Assembly (NCBI GenBank): GCA_964371405.1
Contig: CAYJLV010000006.1
Span: 65,541 to 129,540, forward strand
DNA length: 64,000 bases
Origin: JAMHWF01 sp964371405
GTDB lineage: Bacteria > Pseudomonadota > Gammaproteobacteria > Burkholderiales > Burkholderiaceae_C
Direction of reading: 5' to 3'
Each line of letters begins with the position of its first letter. Position 1 is the first letter of the stretch. Both the position numbers and the translations under genes were made by a program. This document shows positions 1 to 7,955 of the stretch, piece by piece. The notes beneath the pieces were generated by a model, which did not search any database, was not told where the DNA came from, and saw only the letters and a list, made by a program, of their open reading frames with translations.

Positions 1-531
1 CTGCTCGCCGCCGACGACGAGACGCCGAATAAGCTCATCGCCGGAGGTCACGGCGTCGCCGGCAGCAGCTTCACCTATGCGATCGGCGCGCTCGTGCTGT
101 GGAGCGCGCAGCCGGGGCTCGTCGACGAGCAGGGCACGGTGCTCGCCGCAGGGCGGTTCCGGCATCTCGCGATCGCGAATCCGAAGACGGCGCCCTACGG
201 CGCGGCGGCGATCGAAGTGCTGAAGGCGCGCGGCCTGCTCGATGCGCTGGCGCCGAAGCTGGTGACGGGCGAGAGCATCGCGCAGGCGTACCAGTTCGTC
301 GCCACCGGCAATGCCGAGCTCGGCTTCGTCGCGCTGTCGCAGATCTCGCAGCCCGGCAAGCCGGCCGGCGGCTCGCACTGGCGCGTGCCGGCGAACCTGC
401 ATGCGCCGATCCGCCAGGACGCCGTGCTGCTCAAGACGGGCGAGTTGAATCCTGCGGCGACGGCGCTTCTCGCCTACCTCAAGGGAGCGGAGGCGCGGCG
501 CGTCATCGAGTCCTACGGCTACGGCCACTGA
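1..531 (+). CDS. modA: Molybdate ABC transporter substrate-binding protein ModA (5' truncated)
   Basis: This is the C-terminal 176 residues of a periplasmic molybdate-binding protein; the frame is open from base 1, so the signal peptide and N-lobe lie outside the window. Visible family features are the FTYAIGALVLWS segment near residue 25 and the ALLAYLKGAEA-type segment close to the C-terminus. ModA captures molybdate (or tungstate) and hands it to ModB/ModC. The modB start follows 6 bases after the stop, so mod genes are read as one operon. The truncation is due to the window edge, not a broken gene. Confidence 0.92.
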   Translation: MLAADDETPNKLIAGGHGVAGSSFTYAIGALVLWSAQPGLVDEQGTVLAAGRFRHLAIANPKTAPYGAAAIEVLKARGLLDALAPKLVTGESIAQAYQFVATGNAELGFVALSQISQPGKPAGGSHWRVPANLHAPIRQDAVLLKTGELNPAATALLAYLKGAEARRVIESYGYGH

Positions 532-537
532 TCCGCC

Positions 538-1224
538 GTGGGTCCCGCCGAGTGGACCGCCGTGCGCCTGACGGCGCAGCTCGCCGCGGCGACGACGCTG
601 CTGCTGTTGCTGATCGGCGCGCCGATCGCCTGGTGGCTGGCGCGCACGCACTCGCGCACGAAGCCGTTCTGGTCGGCGCTGGTGGCGATGCCTCTGGTGC
701 TGCCGCCCACCGTGATCGGCTTCTACCTGCTGCTGCTGATGGGGCCGCACGGGGCGGTGGGGCAGTTGACCGAGGCGCTCGGCCTCGGGCGGCTGCCGTT
801 CACCTTCGCCGGCCTGCTCGTCGCCTCGGTGATCTATTCGCTGCCCTTCGTCGTGCAGCCGCTGCAGCAGGCATTCGAGGCCGTCGCCGAATCGGCGCTG
901 GAGGCCGCGGCGACGCTGCGTGCCAGCCCGCGGGACCGCTTCTTCAGCGTTGCGCTGCCGCTGGCGCGGCCGGGCCTGCTGACGGCCAGCGTGCTCGGCT
1001 TCGCGCACACCGTCGGCGAGTTCGGCGTCGTGCTGATGATCGGCGGCAACATCCCCGGCAGCACGCGCGTGCTGTCGGTGGCGATCTACGACCACGTCGA
1101 GGCGCTCGAGTTCGCGCAGGCGCACCGCCTCGCCGCCGGCATGGTCGCCTTCGCGCTGGTCGTGCTGGTGATGCTGTACGTCGTCAACCGCGCACCGCGC
1201 GATACCGCGGGGCGAGCGCGATGA
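538..1224 (+). CDS. modB: Molybdate ABC transporter permease ModB
   Basis: Inner-membrane permease of 228 residues that forms the molybdate channel as a homodimer. It begins with GTG six bases after modA. Several hydrophobic spans are visible, and the cytoplasmic EAA loop that docks on the ATPase is seen around residues 121-146 (EAAATLRASP...LPLARPG). The VGEFGVVLMIGGNIPG stretch is typical of ModB. The stop overlaps the modC start (ATGA), indicating coupled translation. Length is normal for the family. Confidence 0.94.
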   Translation: MGPAEWTAVRLTAQLAAATTLLLLLIGAPIAWWLARTHSRTKPFWSALVAMPLVLPPTVIGFYLLLLMGPHGAVGQLTEALGLGRLPFTFAGLLVASVIYSLPFVVQPLQQAFEAVAESALEAAATLRASPRDRFFSVALPLARPGLLTASVLGFAHTVGEFGVVLMIGGNIPGSTRVLSVAIYDHVEALEFAQAHRLAAGMVAFALVVLVMLYVVNRAPRDTAGRAR

Positions 1225-2297
1225 TCGAGGCGCAGTTCCGCCTCGCGCGGCGCGGCTTCGAGCTCGACGTCGCGCTCGCGCTGCCGGCGCGCGGCGTCAC
1301 GGCGCTGTTCGGCCCGTCGGGCTGCGGCAAGACGACGGTGCTGCGCGCGATCGCCGGGCTGGAGCGCGCGCAAGGCCGCTTCGCGCTCGGCACGGAGGTC
1401 TGGCAGGACGACGCCACCGGCACCTGGGTGCCGACGCATCGCCGCGCCATCGGCTACGTGATCCAGGACTCGGCGCTGTTCCCGCACCTCGACGTGCGCC
1501 GCAACCTCGACTACGGCCTGCGCCGCGTCGCCGCCGGCGAGCGCCGCATCGCGCTCGACCGCGTCGTCGAGCTGCTGGGCATCGGCGCGCTGATGGACCG
1601 GCGCACGCCCACGCTGTCGGGCGGCGAGCGCCAGCGCGTCGCGATCGCGCGCGCGCTGGCGACCAGCCCGCGCCTGCTGCTGCTCGACGAGCCGCTGGCG
1701 GCGCTCGACGCGCGCCGCAAGGCCGAGGTGCTGCCCTACCTCGACCGCCTGCACGACGAACTGGCGCTGCCGATCGTCTACGTCAGCCATGCCGTCGATG
1801 AAGTCACGCGCCTGTCCGACCACCTGGTGATGATGGAGTCGGGCCGCGTGCTCGCGGCCGGCCCGCTGGGCGAGATGCTGGCGCGGCTCGACCTGCCGCT
1901 GCCGCTCGGCGAGGAGGCCGGTGTCGTGCTCGACGGCGTGGTCGCCGAGCGCGACGCGCAGTGGCAGCTTGCGCGCGTCGACATCGACGGCCCGGCCGCC
2001 GCGCTGTGGACGCGCGACCGCGGCTTCGCCTTGGGCCGCCGCGTGCGGCTGCGCGTGCTGGCGCGCGACGTGAGCCTGGCGCGCACGGCGCAGGTCGGCA
2101 CCAGCATCGGCAACCAGTTGCTCGGCAGCGTGGAGGCGATCGCCGACGACGACCATCCCGCGCTCGCGCTGGTGCGCGTGCGCGTCGGCAGCGCGGCGCT
2201 GGTGGCGCGGTTGACGCGCCGCTCGGCGCACACACTGGCGCTGGCGCCCGGCGTGCCGGTGTGGGCGCAAGTCAAGACCGTGGCCCTGATGGAATAG
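1221..2297 (+). CDS. modC: Molybdate ABC transporter ATP-binding protein ModC
   Basis: ATPase of the molybdate importer, 358 residues. Walker A is GPSGCGKT at residues 31-38, followed by the Q-loop region, the signature LSGGERQRVAIARAL and Walker B LLLLDEPLAALD. The C-terminal part (about residues 285-358) is a TOBE/Mop-type domain, as usual for ModC, which can bind oxyanion for trans-inhibition. The start overlaps the end of modB by four bases. modE follows 3 bases after the stop. Confidence 0.95.
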   Translation: MIEAQFRLARRGFELDVALALPARGVTALFGPSGCGKTTVLRAIAGLERAQGRFALGTEVWQDDATGTWVPTHRRAIGYVIQDSALFPHLDVRRNLDYGLRRVAAGERRIALDRVVELLGIGALMDRRTPTLSGGERQRVAIARALATSPRLLLLDEPLAALDARRKAEVLPYLDRLHDELALPIVYVSHAVDEVTRLSDHLVMMESGRVLAAGPLGEMLARLDLPLPLGEEAGVVLDGVVAERDAQWQLARVDIDGPAAALWTRDRGFALGRRVRLRVLARDVSLARTAQVGTSIGNQLLGSVEAIADDDHPALALVRVRVGSAALVARLTRRSAHTLALAPGVPVWAQVKTVALME

Positions 2298-2300
2298 CGC

Positions 2301-3098
2301 ATGCCCGCAAGCGAAGGCTCGCTGCTCAGCGCCGACCTGCGCCTCGCCGGGCGGCTCGACGCGCGCTTCTTCGCGCTGCTCGAAGCGCTCGACGCCACCG
2401 GCTCGATCAACCGCGCCGCGCGCACCGCGGGGCTCAGCTACAAGGGCGCGTGGTTGCTGCTCGAGGCCGCCTGCAACCTGGCCAGCGAGCCGCTGCTCGA
2501 AACGAGCACCGGCGGCAGCGGCGGCGGCGGCACGCGCCTCACGCCGGCGGCGCGCGGCCTGCTCGACGCCTGGCGCGCCGTGCAGTCGGAGCACCGCGAA
2601 TTCCTGCGCGCCCAGGAGGCGCGCCTCGCTCACCATCCGGCGCTCGCCGGCCTGCTCAGGAGGATGTCGATGAAGACCACCGCACGCAACCAGTACGCCG
2701 GCACCGTCAAGGCCATCGAGGTCGACCCGGTGTCGGCGCAGGTCACGATCGCGCTGCAATCGGGTCTGGAGGCGACGGCGACGATGACGAGCACGGCCGC
2801 GCAGCGCCTCAAGCTCAAGAAGGGCAAGGAGGCGCTGGCGCTGATCAAGGCCTCGGCCGTCGTCCTCGTCACCGACTTCGCCGGCTGGCAGCTCTCGGCG
2901 CGCAACCAGTGGGCCGGCACCGTCTCGCGCATCGAGCGCGGTGCCGTGTCGTCGCTCGTCGTGCTGACGCTGCCCGGCGGCGCGACGATCACGGCCACCG
3001 TCACCAACGAAGGCGTCGAGGCGGCGGGTCTGAAGGTCGGCGTCGCGGCCACCGCCGTGTTCAAGGCCTATGCCGTGATGGTGGCCGCTCAGCCCTGA
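2301..3098 (+). CDS. modE: Molybdate-responsive transcriptional regulator ModE
   Basis: Regulator of 265 residues: an N-terminal winged helix-turn-helix (about 15-115, with the glycine-rich wing GGSGGGG) followed by two tandem Mop/TOBE domains that each begin with an ARNQ(Y/W)AGTV motif (about 127 and 201). In the family, molybdate bound by the Mop domains increases DNA binding, repressing mod transport genes and activating molybdoenzyme genes. Here modE lies at the end of modABC and so is probably autoregulated with the transporter; E. coli modE is instead transcribed divergently. Full length and intact. Confidence 0.93.
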   Translation: MPASEGSLLSADLRLAGRLDARFFALLEALDATGSINRAARTAGLSYKGAWLLLEAACNLASEPLLETSTGGSGGGGTRLTPAARGLLDAWRAVQSEHREFLRAQEARLAHHPALAGLLRRMSMKTTARNQYAGTVKAIEVDPVSAQVTIALQSGLEATATMTSTAAQRLKLKKGKEALALIKASAVVLVTDFAGWQLSARNQWAGTVSRIERGAVSSLVVLTLPGGATITATVTNEGVEAAGLKVGVAATAVFKAYAVMVAAQP

Positions 3099-3131
3099 AG
3101 TCCACGCCCGGCTCGGCGTCGCCGGCCGCGC

Positions 3132-4163
3132 TCAGCGCTGCAGCGCCGAGCGCAGCGAACCGAAGCGCCGGCGGTACTGCGCCGGCGTCAGGTTCACGGC
3201 GCGGCGGAACAGCCGGCTGAAGTACGCCGCGTCTTCGTAGCCGACATCGCCCGCGATCGCTTCGAGCGGCTGCGTCGTCGTCTCCAGCAGGTGCTTGGCT
3301 TCCTCGATGCGCAGCGTGTGCACGTATTGCAGCGGGGGCATGCCGGTGGCTTGCCGGAAGCGCCGCTCGAACGAACGCTCGGCCAGCCCCGACAGGCGCG
3401 CCATTGCCGCCACCGGAGCGCGCTCCTGGTAGTGCTCGGCGATCCAGACCTGGCAGCGGCCGATCAGCGCGTCGTCGACCTGGCGCGAGCGCGCGAGCCG
3501 TGCGAACGGCTGCTGGCCGATGTGGTGCCAGTCGATCAGGCTCAGCCGCGCGACCTGCATTGCCGCGTCGACGCCGGCGCAACGCGCGATCAGGTACAGC
3601 GCGAGGTCGAGCCACGACGTGCCGCCGCCAGCCATCACGAAGCGCTGGCCGTCACCGCTGGCGACGAGCGCGCGCTGTGGCTGCAGCTTCACGCGCGGGT
3701 GGCGCTGCTGCAGCGTATCGCAGTAGGCCCAGTGCGTCGTCGCCTCGTGGCCGTCGAGCAGGCCGGTCTCGGCGAGCAGCACGGCGCCGGAGCAGGCGGT
3801 GGCGAGCGTGGCGCCGCGCGCATGGCAGGCGCGCAGCCAGTCGAGCTCGGCAGCGAAGCGGCCGTCGAGCGCCTCGCCGGGCGCGATCAGCAACTCGGGC
3901 ACGCAGACGATGTCGGCGTCGGCGGATTCGGCCAGCGTCGCCTGCGCATGGATCGGCACGCCGTTGCCGGAGACGAGCGGGCCGCGTTCCCGCGACACGA
4001 CGACGGGCTCCATCAGCGGAGCGCCCGGCGTGCCGGCGACGATGAAGCCCCAGTCGCGCCCGGCGCTCATGAACAGGTCGTACATGCCGTAGACGACCGA
4101 CGCCGTGCTCTCCGGCAGCGCGAGGATCGCCACCTTCGGAAGCCGCTCGTGTGTGCGTGTCAT
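3132..4163 (-). CDS. GlxA-family transcriptional regulator (DJ-1/PfpI domain + AraC HTH)
   Basis: A 343-residue regulator convergent with modE. The N-terminal half resembles the DJ-1/PfpI glutamine-amidotransferase-like fold (an ATACSGAVLLAETGLLDG stretch carries the nucleophile-elbow cysteine). The C-terminal ~100 residues form a double AraC-type helix-turn-helix ending in the family hallmark LTPAQYRRRFG. I chose the ATG at 4163 because the residues further upstream are arginine-rich and unlike the family. Relatives control amine, arginine or carnitine catabolism; the target here cannot be read from context, though a homocysteine methyltransferase is divergently placed next to it. Confidence 0.88.
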   Translation of the reverse strand: MTRTHERLPKVAILALPESTASVVYGMYDLFMSAGRDWGFIVAGTPGAPLMEPVVVSRERGPLVSGNGVPIHAQATLAESADADIVCVPELLIAPGEALDGRFAAELDWLRACHARGATLATACSGAVLLAETGLLDGHEATTHWAYCDTLQQRHPRVKLQPQRALVASGDGQRFVMAGGGTSWLDLALYLIARCAGVDAAMQVARLSLIDWHHIGQQPFARLARSRQVDDALIGRCQVWIAEHYQERAPVAAMARLSGLAERSFERRFRQATGMPPLQYVHTLRIEEAKHLLETTTQPLEAIAGDVGYEDAAYFSRLFRRAVNLTPAQYRRRFGSLRSALQR

Positions 4164-4288
4164 GGCTGATTCGTCAGGTTGCTTGCCGAAACGGCTGGGG
4201 CCGCCGGCGCGCCCGCGGCCTACCGTACGGGCGTCCCGGAATTGTGCGCGTGCACGCCGGCGATGACACACTCTTGAAGGGATTCGAA

Positions 4289-5233
4289 ATGAACCGCTAC
4301 CGCCGCAACCTGCCCCAACTCGAGTCGGTGACGCCGTTCCTGGCCGACGGCGGCCTGGAGACGACGCTGATCTACGAGTACGGCATCGAGCTGCCGCACT
4401 TCGCGGCGTTCGGCCTGCTCAAGGACGCCGCCGGCACCGAGCTGCTGCGCCGCTACTTCACCGGCTACGCCGAGCGGGCGGCCGCGCTCGGCGTCGGCGC
4501 GGTGCTCGAGGCGCCGACCTGGCGCGCCAATCCCGACTGGGCCGCGCGCCTGGGCTACGACGCGGCGGCGCTGGCCGACGCGAACCGCCGCGGCGTCGGC
4601 CTGCTGCTGGAGGTGCGCGACGCATGCGAGCGGCGCGGCGTGCCGATCGTCGTCAGCGGCAACCTGGGGCCGCGCGGCGACGGCTACGTGGCGGATCGAC
4701 GCATGACGGCCGACGACGCCGAGCGCTACCATGCCGCCCAAATCGAGACCTTCGCCGGCACCGACGCCGACATGGTCGCCGCCTTCACGATGAACTACGT
4801 CGAGGAGGCGATCGGCATCGTGCGCGCGGCGCGCGCACGGGCGATGCCGGTGGCGATCTCGTTCACCGTCGAGACCGACGGCCGCCTGCCGAGCGGGCAG
4901 GCGCTGCGCGATGCGATCGCCGAGACCGACGGCGCCACCGCAGGCGCACCCGCCTACTACATGATCAACTGTGCGCACCCGACGCACTTCGCCGGCGCGC
5001 TGCAAGAGGGCGGCGACTGGCAGCAGCGCATCCGCGGCGTGCGCGCCAACGCGTCGCGGCTCAGCCATGCCGAACTCGACGCCGCGACCGAGCTCGACGC
5101 CGGCGACCCCGACGAGCTGGGCGGCCACTACGCCGCGCTGCGCCCGCTGCTGCCGCGGCTGGCCGTCGTCGGCGGCTGCTGCGGCACCGGCCTGCGCCAT
5201 GTCGAAGCCGTCTGCCGCGCCATGCGATCCTGA
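4289..5233 (+). CDS. Homocysteine S-methyltransferase family protein
   Basis: A 314-residue barrel enzyme of the Pfam S-methyl_trans family (MmuM/BHMT-like), which moves a methyl group from a donor such as S-methylmethionine or betaine to homocysteine to give methionine. The zinc-binding cysteines are visible: one in MINCAHP and a pair in VGGCCGTG near the C-terminus. The N-terminal LADGGLETTL motif is typical. The start at 4289 has a GAAGG ribosome site 8 bases upstream. The methyl donor cannot be decided from sequence. The next gene, a methyltransferase, starts 4 bases after the stop, so they are likely co-transcribed. Confidence 0.88.
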   Translation: MNRYRRNLPQLESVTPFLADGGLETTLIYEYGIELPHFAAFGLLKDAAGTELLRRYFTGYAERAAALGVGAVLEAPTWRANPDWAARLGYDAAALADANRRGVGLLLEVRDACERRGVPIVVSGNLGPRGDGYVADRRMTADDAERYHAAQIETFAGTDADMVAAFTMNYVEEAIGIVRAARARAMPVAISFTVETDGRLPSGQALRDAIAETDGATAGAPAYYMINCAHPTHFAGALQEGGDWQQRIRGVRANASRLSHAELDAATELDAGDPDELGGHYAALRPLLPRLAVVGGCCGTGLRHVEAVCRAMRS

Positions 5234-5237
5234 AGCG

Positions 5238-5834
5238 ATGACCGACGACAAGCCGCACGCCCCCGCCGCCGATCGCAACCGCGAGCCCATCCTCGCCGTG
5301 TTGCGCGAGCATTTCGCCGACCGCCGGCGCGTGCTCGAAGTCGGCAGCGGCACCGGCCAGCATGCGCTGCACTTCGCGGCGGCGCTGCCGCAGCTCGTCT
5401 GGCAGGCCAGCGACGTGGCGGCGCGGCTGCCGGGGATCCGGCTCTGGCTGGCCGAGGCGGCACTGCCCAACACGCCGCCGCCGCTGGCCGTCGACGTGAA
5501 CGACGGCCTGCCGGCGGGCGGCTGGGACGCCGTCTTCACCGCGAACACGCTGCACATCATGGGCTGGCCCGAGGTCGAGCGCTTCTTCGCAGCGCTGCCG
5601 GGCGTCACGGAGCCCGGCGCGCGCCTCGTCGTCTACGGGCCGTTCCACCGCGGCGGCCGGCCCACCAGCGACAGCAACGCCGCGTTCGATGCCGCGCTGC
5701 GCGCCGAGGCACCGTGGCGCGGCGTGCGCGACGTCGAGGCCGTCGATGCGCTGGCGGCTGCGGCCGGATTCCGGCTCGTCGAGGACCGCGCGATGCCGGC
5801 GAACAACCGCTGCCGGGTCTGGCAGCGGGATTGA
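5238..5834 (+). CDS. DUF938 family SAM-dependent methyltransferase
   Basis: Class I methyltransferase-like protein of 198 residues. The SAM-binding motif VLEVGSGTGQHA sits near residues 34-45 and is followed by the DUF938-typical ASDVAARLPGIRLWL and TANTLHIMGW segments. Substrate unknown in this family. It lies 4 bases downstream of the homocysteine methyltransferase, so it probably shares its transcript; a link to methionine/SAM metabolism is only suggested by that neighbour. Confidence 0.85.
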   Translation: MTDDKPHAPAADRNREPILAVLREHFADRRRVLEVGSGTGQHALHFAAALPQLVWQASDVAARLPGIRLWLAEAALPNTPPPLAVDVNDGLPAGGWDAVFTANTLHIMGWPEVERFFAALPGVTEPGARLVVYGPFHRGGRPTSDSNAAFDAALRAEAPWRGVRDVEAVDALAAAAGFRLVEDRAMPANNRCRVWQRD

Positions 5835-5850
5835 GATCGGCGGCGCCGCC

Positions 5851-6333
5851 TCAGCTGCGCGGCGCGTAGCCGGCCGGCGCAGGAGCCGGCGCGCGGCTGA
5901 CGCGCGTCTTGCCGCCCGTCGTCACCAGGATCACCGGGTCGCCGGGGGCCAGCGACTCGTTGCCCTGCGCCTGCACGATGGCGCGGCGCTCGCCGTTGCG
6001 CAGCTGCACCAGCACTTCGACGGCGCTCTCGCGCGTTGCGGTGCGCTCGATGGCGTGGCCGGCGACGGCGCCGGCCACGGCGCCGATGACGCCGATCGCG
6101 ACTGCCTCGCGGCCGCCGCTGCGCGTCGAGCCGGCGATGCCGCCGACGACGCCGCCCGCCGTGGCGCCGACTCCGCTCTGGCTGCCCTCGACGGTGACCG
6201 GCCGCACCGAGAGCACGGTGGCGTCCTGCACCTGAGACAGGCGCTGCGCGTCGTGGCGCTGGATCACGTCGGGGCTGGTGGTGGAACAGGCCGCGAGCGC
6301 AAGTGCGGCGGCGGCAACGAGCAAGGTCTTCAT
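5851..6333 (-). CDS. SlyB-like glycine-zipper outer-membrane lipoprotein
   Basis: A 160-residue lipoprotein: signal peptide with lipobox LAAC (Cys16), then a polar segment, a glycine-zipper 2TM region (about 55-95, GATAGGVVGGIAGSTR and VIGAVAGAVAGHAIER) and a small beta-rich C-terminal part. This is the layout of SlyB/PcP outer-membrane lipoproteins, which are linked to envelope stress and Mg2+ limitation in enterobacteria. It is convergent with the DUF938 gene and separated by 16 bases. Assignment as slyB itself is not certain, since many paralogues share this layout. Confidence 0.82.
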   Translation of the reverse strand: MKTLLVAAAALALAACSTTSPDVIQRHDAQRLSQVQDATVLSVRPVTVEGSQSGVGATAGGVVGGIAGSTRSGGREAVAIGVIGAVAGAVAGHAIERTATRESAVEVLVQLRNGERRAIVQAQGNESLAPGDPVILVTTGGKTRVSRAPAPAPAGYAPRS

Positions 6334-6457
6334 GAGGATCTTCCGTGATCTGGCGGGCTGTCATGCCCAACGCGGTGCGCGTCGCCCGGTTGACGGAAGT
6401 CTAGACCGCAGCTTCCCGCGGCAGTTCCGGCAAGCGGTGTAAAGATGTCAGCGGATG

Positions 6458-7021
6458 TCAGACGTGCAGGCGGCTGCCGCGCGGCACGCTGGCGAGCAGG
6501 AACTCCATCTGGTCGGCGAGGATGCGCCGGCCGCGCAGGATCATGTCCTCGTGCAGCGTCGGCACGTAGGGCAGGTAGAGCAGGCTCATGTGGGCCTCTT
6601 CGGGCATGCGGCTGCCCTTGTGGCCGTTGCACGGGCGGCAGGCGGTGATGCAGTTCATCCAGCTGTCGGTGCCGCCGCGCGAGGTCGGCACGATGTGCTC
6701 GCGCGTCAGATCCTCGGTATGGAAGCGCCGGCCGCAGTAGGCGCAGAGAAGTCGATCTCGCGCGAACAGCTTGGTGTTGGTCAGGCCCGGCTGCTGTCGC
6801 CAGGCGCGGCTGGGCACGGCGCCGCGTACCGCGACGATCGGATGCACTTCGATGCGCGACTGCAGGCCGGTGCGCCGCTGCATCCCGCCGCGCAGTACGC
6901 GGAAGGGGTCGCCGAGCGTCCACGCGATGCCGTCGCTCGCATAGATCACGGCCGCTTCCTTGGCCGAGATCCACGCCTGCGGGCGTCCGGAGACATCGAG
7001 TTGCAGCACTTCCACGCGCAC
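6458..7021 (-). CDS. HNH endonuclease family protein
   Basis: A 187-residue protein with a classic HNH core: a first zinc-binding pair CAYC near residue 94, the EHIVPTSRGG catalytic histidine segment, WMNCITAC with the asparagine and a second zinc pair ending CRPCNGHKG. The start is GTG, with an AGGAGG ribosome site upstream on the minus strand. Such stand-alone HNH proteins are widespread in Burkholderiales and their cellular role is undefined; there are no restriction or phage genes beside it, so a selfish or defence role is not supported here. Confidence 0.88.
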   Translation of the reverse strand: MRVEVLQLDVSGRPQAWISAKEAAVIYASDGIAWTLGDPFRVLRGGMQRRTGLQSRIEVHPIVAVRGAVPSRAWRQQPGLTNTKLFARDRLLCAYCGRRFHTEDLTREHIVPTSRGGTDSWMNCITACRPCNGHKGSRMPEEAHMSLLYLPYVPTLHEDMILRGRRILADQMEFLLASVPRGSRLHV

Positions 7022-7169
7022 AGCCCTCCTGCTCGCAAGCGTAATCCAATACGCGTGCCCGACTCAAGACGCATGAGAGAGAGCCGTTCGTGCACGACGC
7101 ATTTAGGCGTCGCCGCCTAGGAAATGAGGCCGGCCTCTTCTCCCTGGCGGCAGGTTTACTGCAAAATAG

Positions 7170-7191
7170 CACGATCGTTCGTTCAATCGTG
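7170..7191. promoter_or_regulatory. Candidate TetR operator palindrome
   Basis: An inverted repeat CACGAT-N10-ATCGTG lies 21-42 bases before the TTG start of the TetR gene. The spacer is itself AACG/CGTT-rich, as in many TetR-family operators. The placement suggests autorepression by the adjacent regulator. No equivalent palindrome was found by eye in the 39-base gap before the acyl-CoA dehydrogenase gene. Confidence 0.4.
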
Positions 7192-7211
7192 TTCGTCACG
7201 GATCTACCGAC

Positions 7212-7916
7212 TTGGCTGCACTGCCTTCCAACGCCGCCCGCGCTTCGCACGAGACGCGCTCCGTGCCCAAGGGCCAGCAGACGCGCGCCGCGATCCTCGA
7301 CGGCGCGCTCGGCTTGGCGTCTCACATGGGGCTCGAGGGCCTGTCGATCGGCGCGCTGGCCGATGTGTCGCAGATGAGCAAGTCGGGCGTGTTCGCCCAC
7401 TTCGGCTCGCGTGAGGAACTGCAGATCTCCGTGATCCGCGAATACCACGCTCGTTTCGAGGACGAGGTGTTCCGGCCCGCGCTGCGCGAGCCGCGCGGCC
7501 TGCTCCGGTTGCGCGCCATGTACGAGCGCTGGCTGCGCCGCGTCTCGGTCGAGATCGACTCGGGCTGCATTTACATCAGCGGCGCCGTCGAGTTCGACGA
7601 CCGGCCGGGGCCGGTGCGCGACGCCCTCGTGGCGATGGTGCGCGACTGGCAGGGCGCGCTGGAACGCGCCGTGCTCATGGCCATCCAGGAGAAGCACCTG
7701 CGCGCCGGCACCGACGCGGCGCAACTGCTGTTCGAGATGCACGGCCTGATCCTCGCGCTGCACCACGACGCGCGCTTCATGCGCATGCCGGGCGCGCTCG
7801 ACCGCGCGCGCGCCGGATTCGAGCACCTCGCCGCTCACTACACGACGCCTGCCGGGCGCGCGCTGCTGGCGCCTCCGGCGAAGGCCGCCCGCGGCGCCGC
7901 GAAGCCGCGGCGCTGA
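7212..7916 (+). CDS. TetR/AcrR family regulator of the acyl-CoA degradation block
   Basis: A 234-residue TetR-type repressor. The N-terminal helix-turn-helix covers about residues 20-66 (LSIGALADVSQMSKSGVFAHF), followed by a ligand domain with the TetR_C-like segment containing LFEMHGLILALHHDARF. The start is probably TTG at 7212, with GTG at 7263 an alternative that still keeps the whole HTH. It sits 39 bases before an acyl-CoA dehydrogenase gene in the same direction and most likely responds to an acyl-CoA, as FadR/PsrA-type TetR proteins do; the ligand is inferred from context only. Confidence 0.87.
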   Translation: MAALPSNAARASHETRSVPKGQQTRAAILDGALGLASHMGLEGLSIGALADVSQMSKSGVFAHFGSREELQISVIREYHARFEDEVFRPALREPRGLLRLRAMYERWLRRVSVEIDSGCIYISGAVEFDDRPGPVRDALVAMVRDWQGALERAVLMAIQEKHLRAGTDAAQLLFEMHGLILALHHDARFMRMPGALDRARAGFEHLAAHYTTPAGRALLAPPAKAARGAAKPRR

Positions 7917-7955
7917 AGCGGCCGCTACCCCTTCCACCATTCCCAGGAGCAGTCC

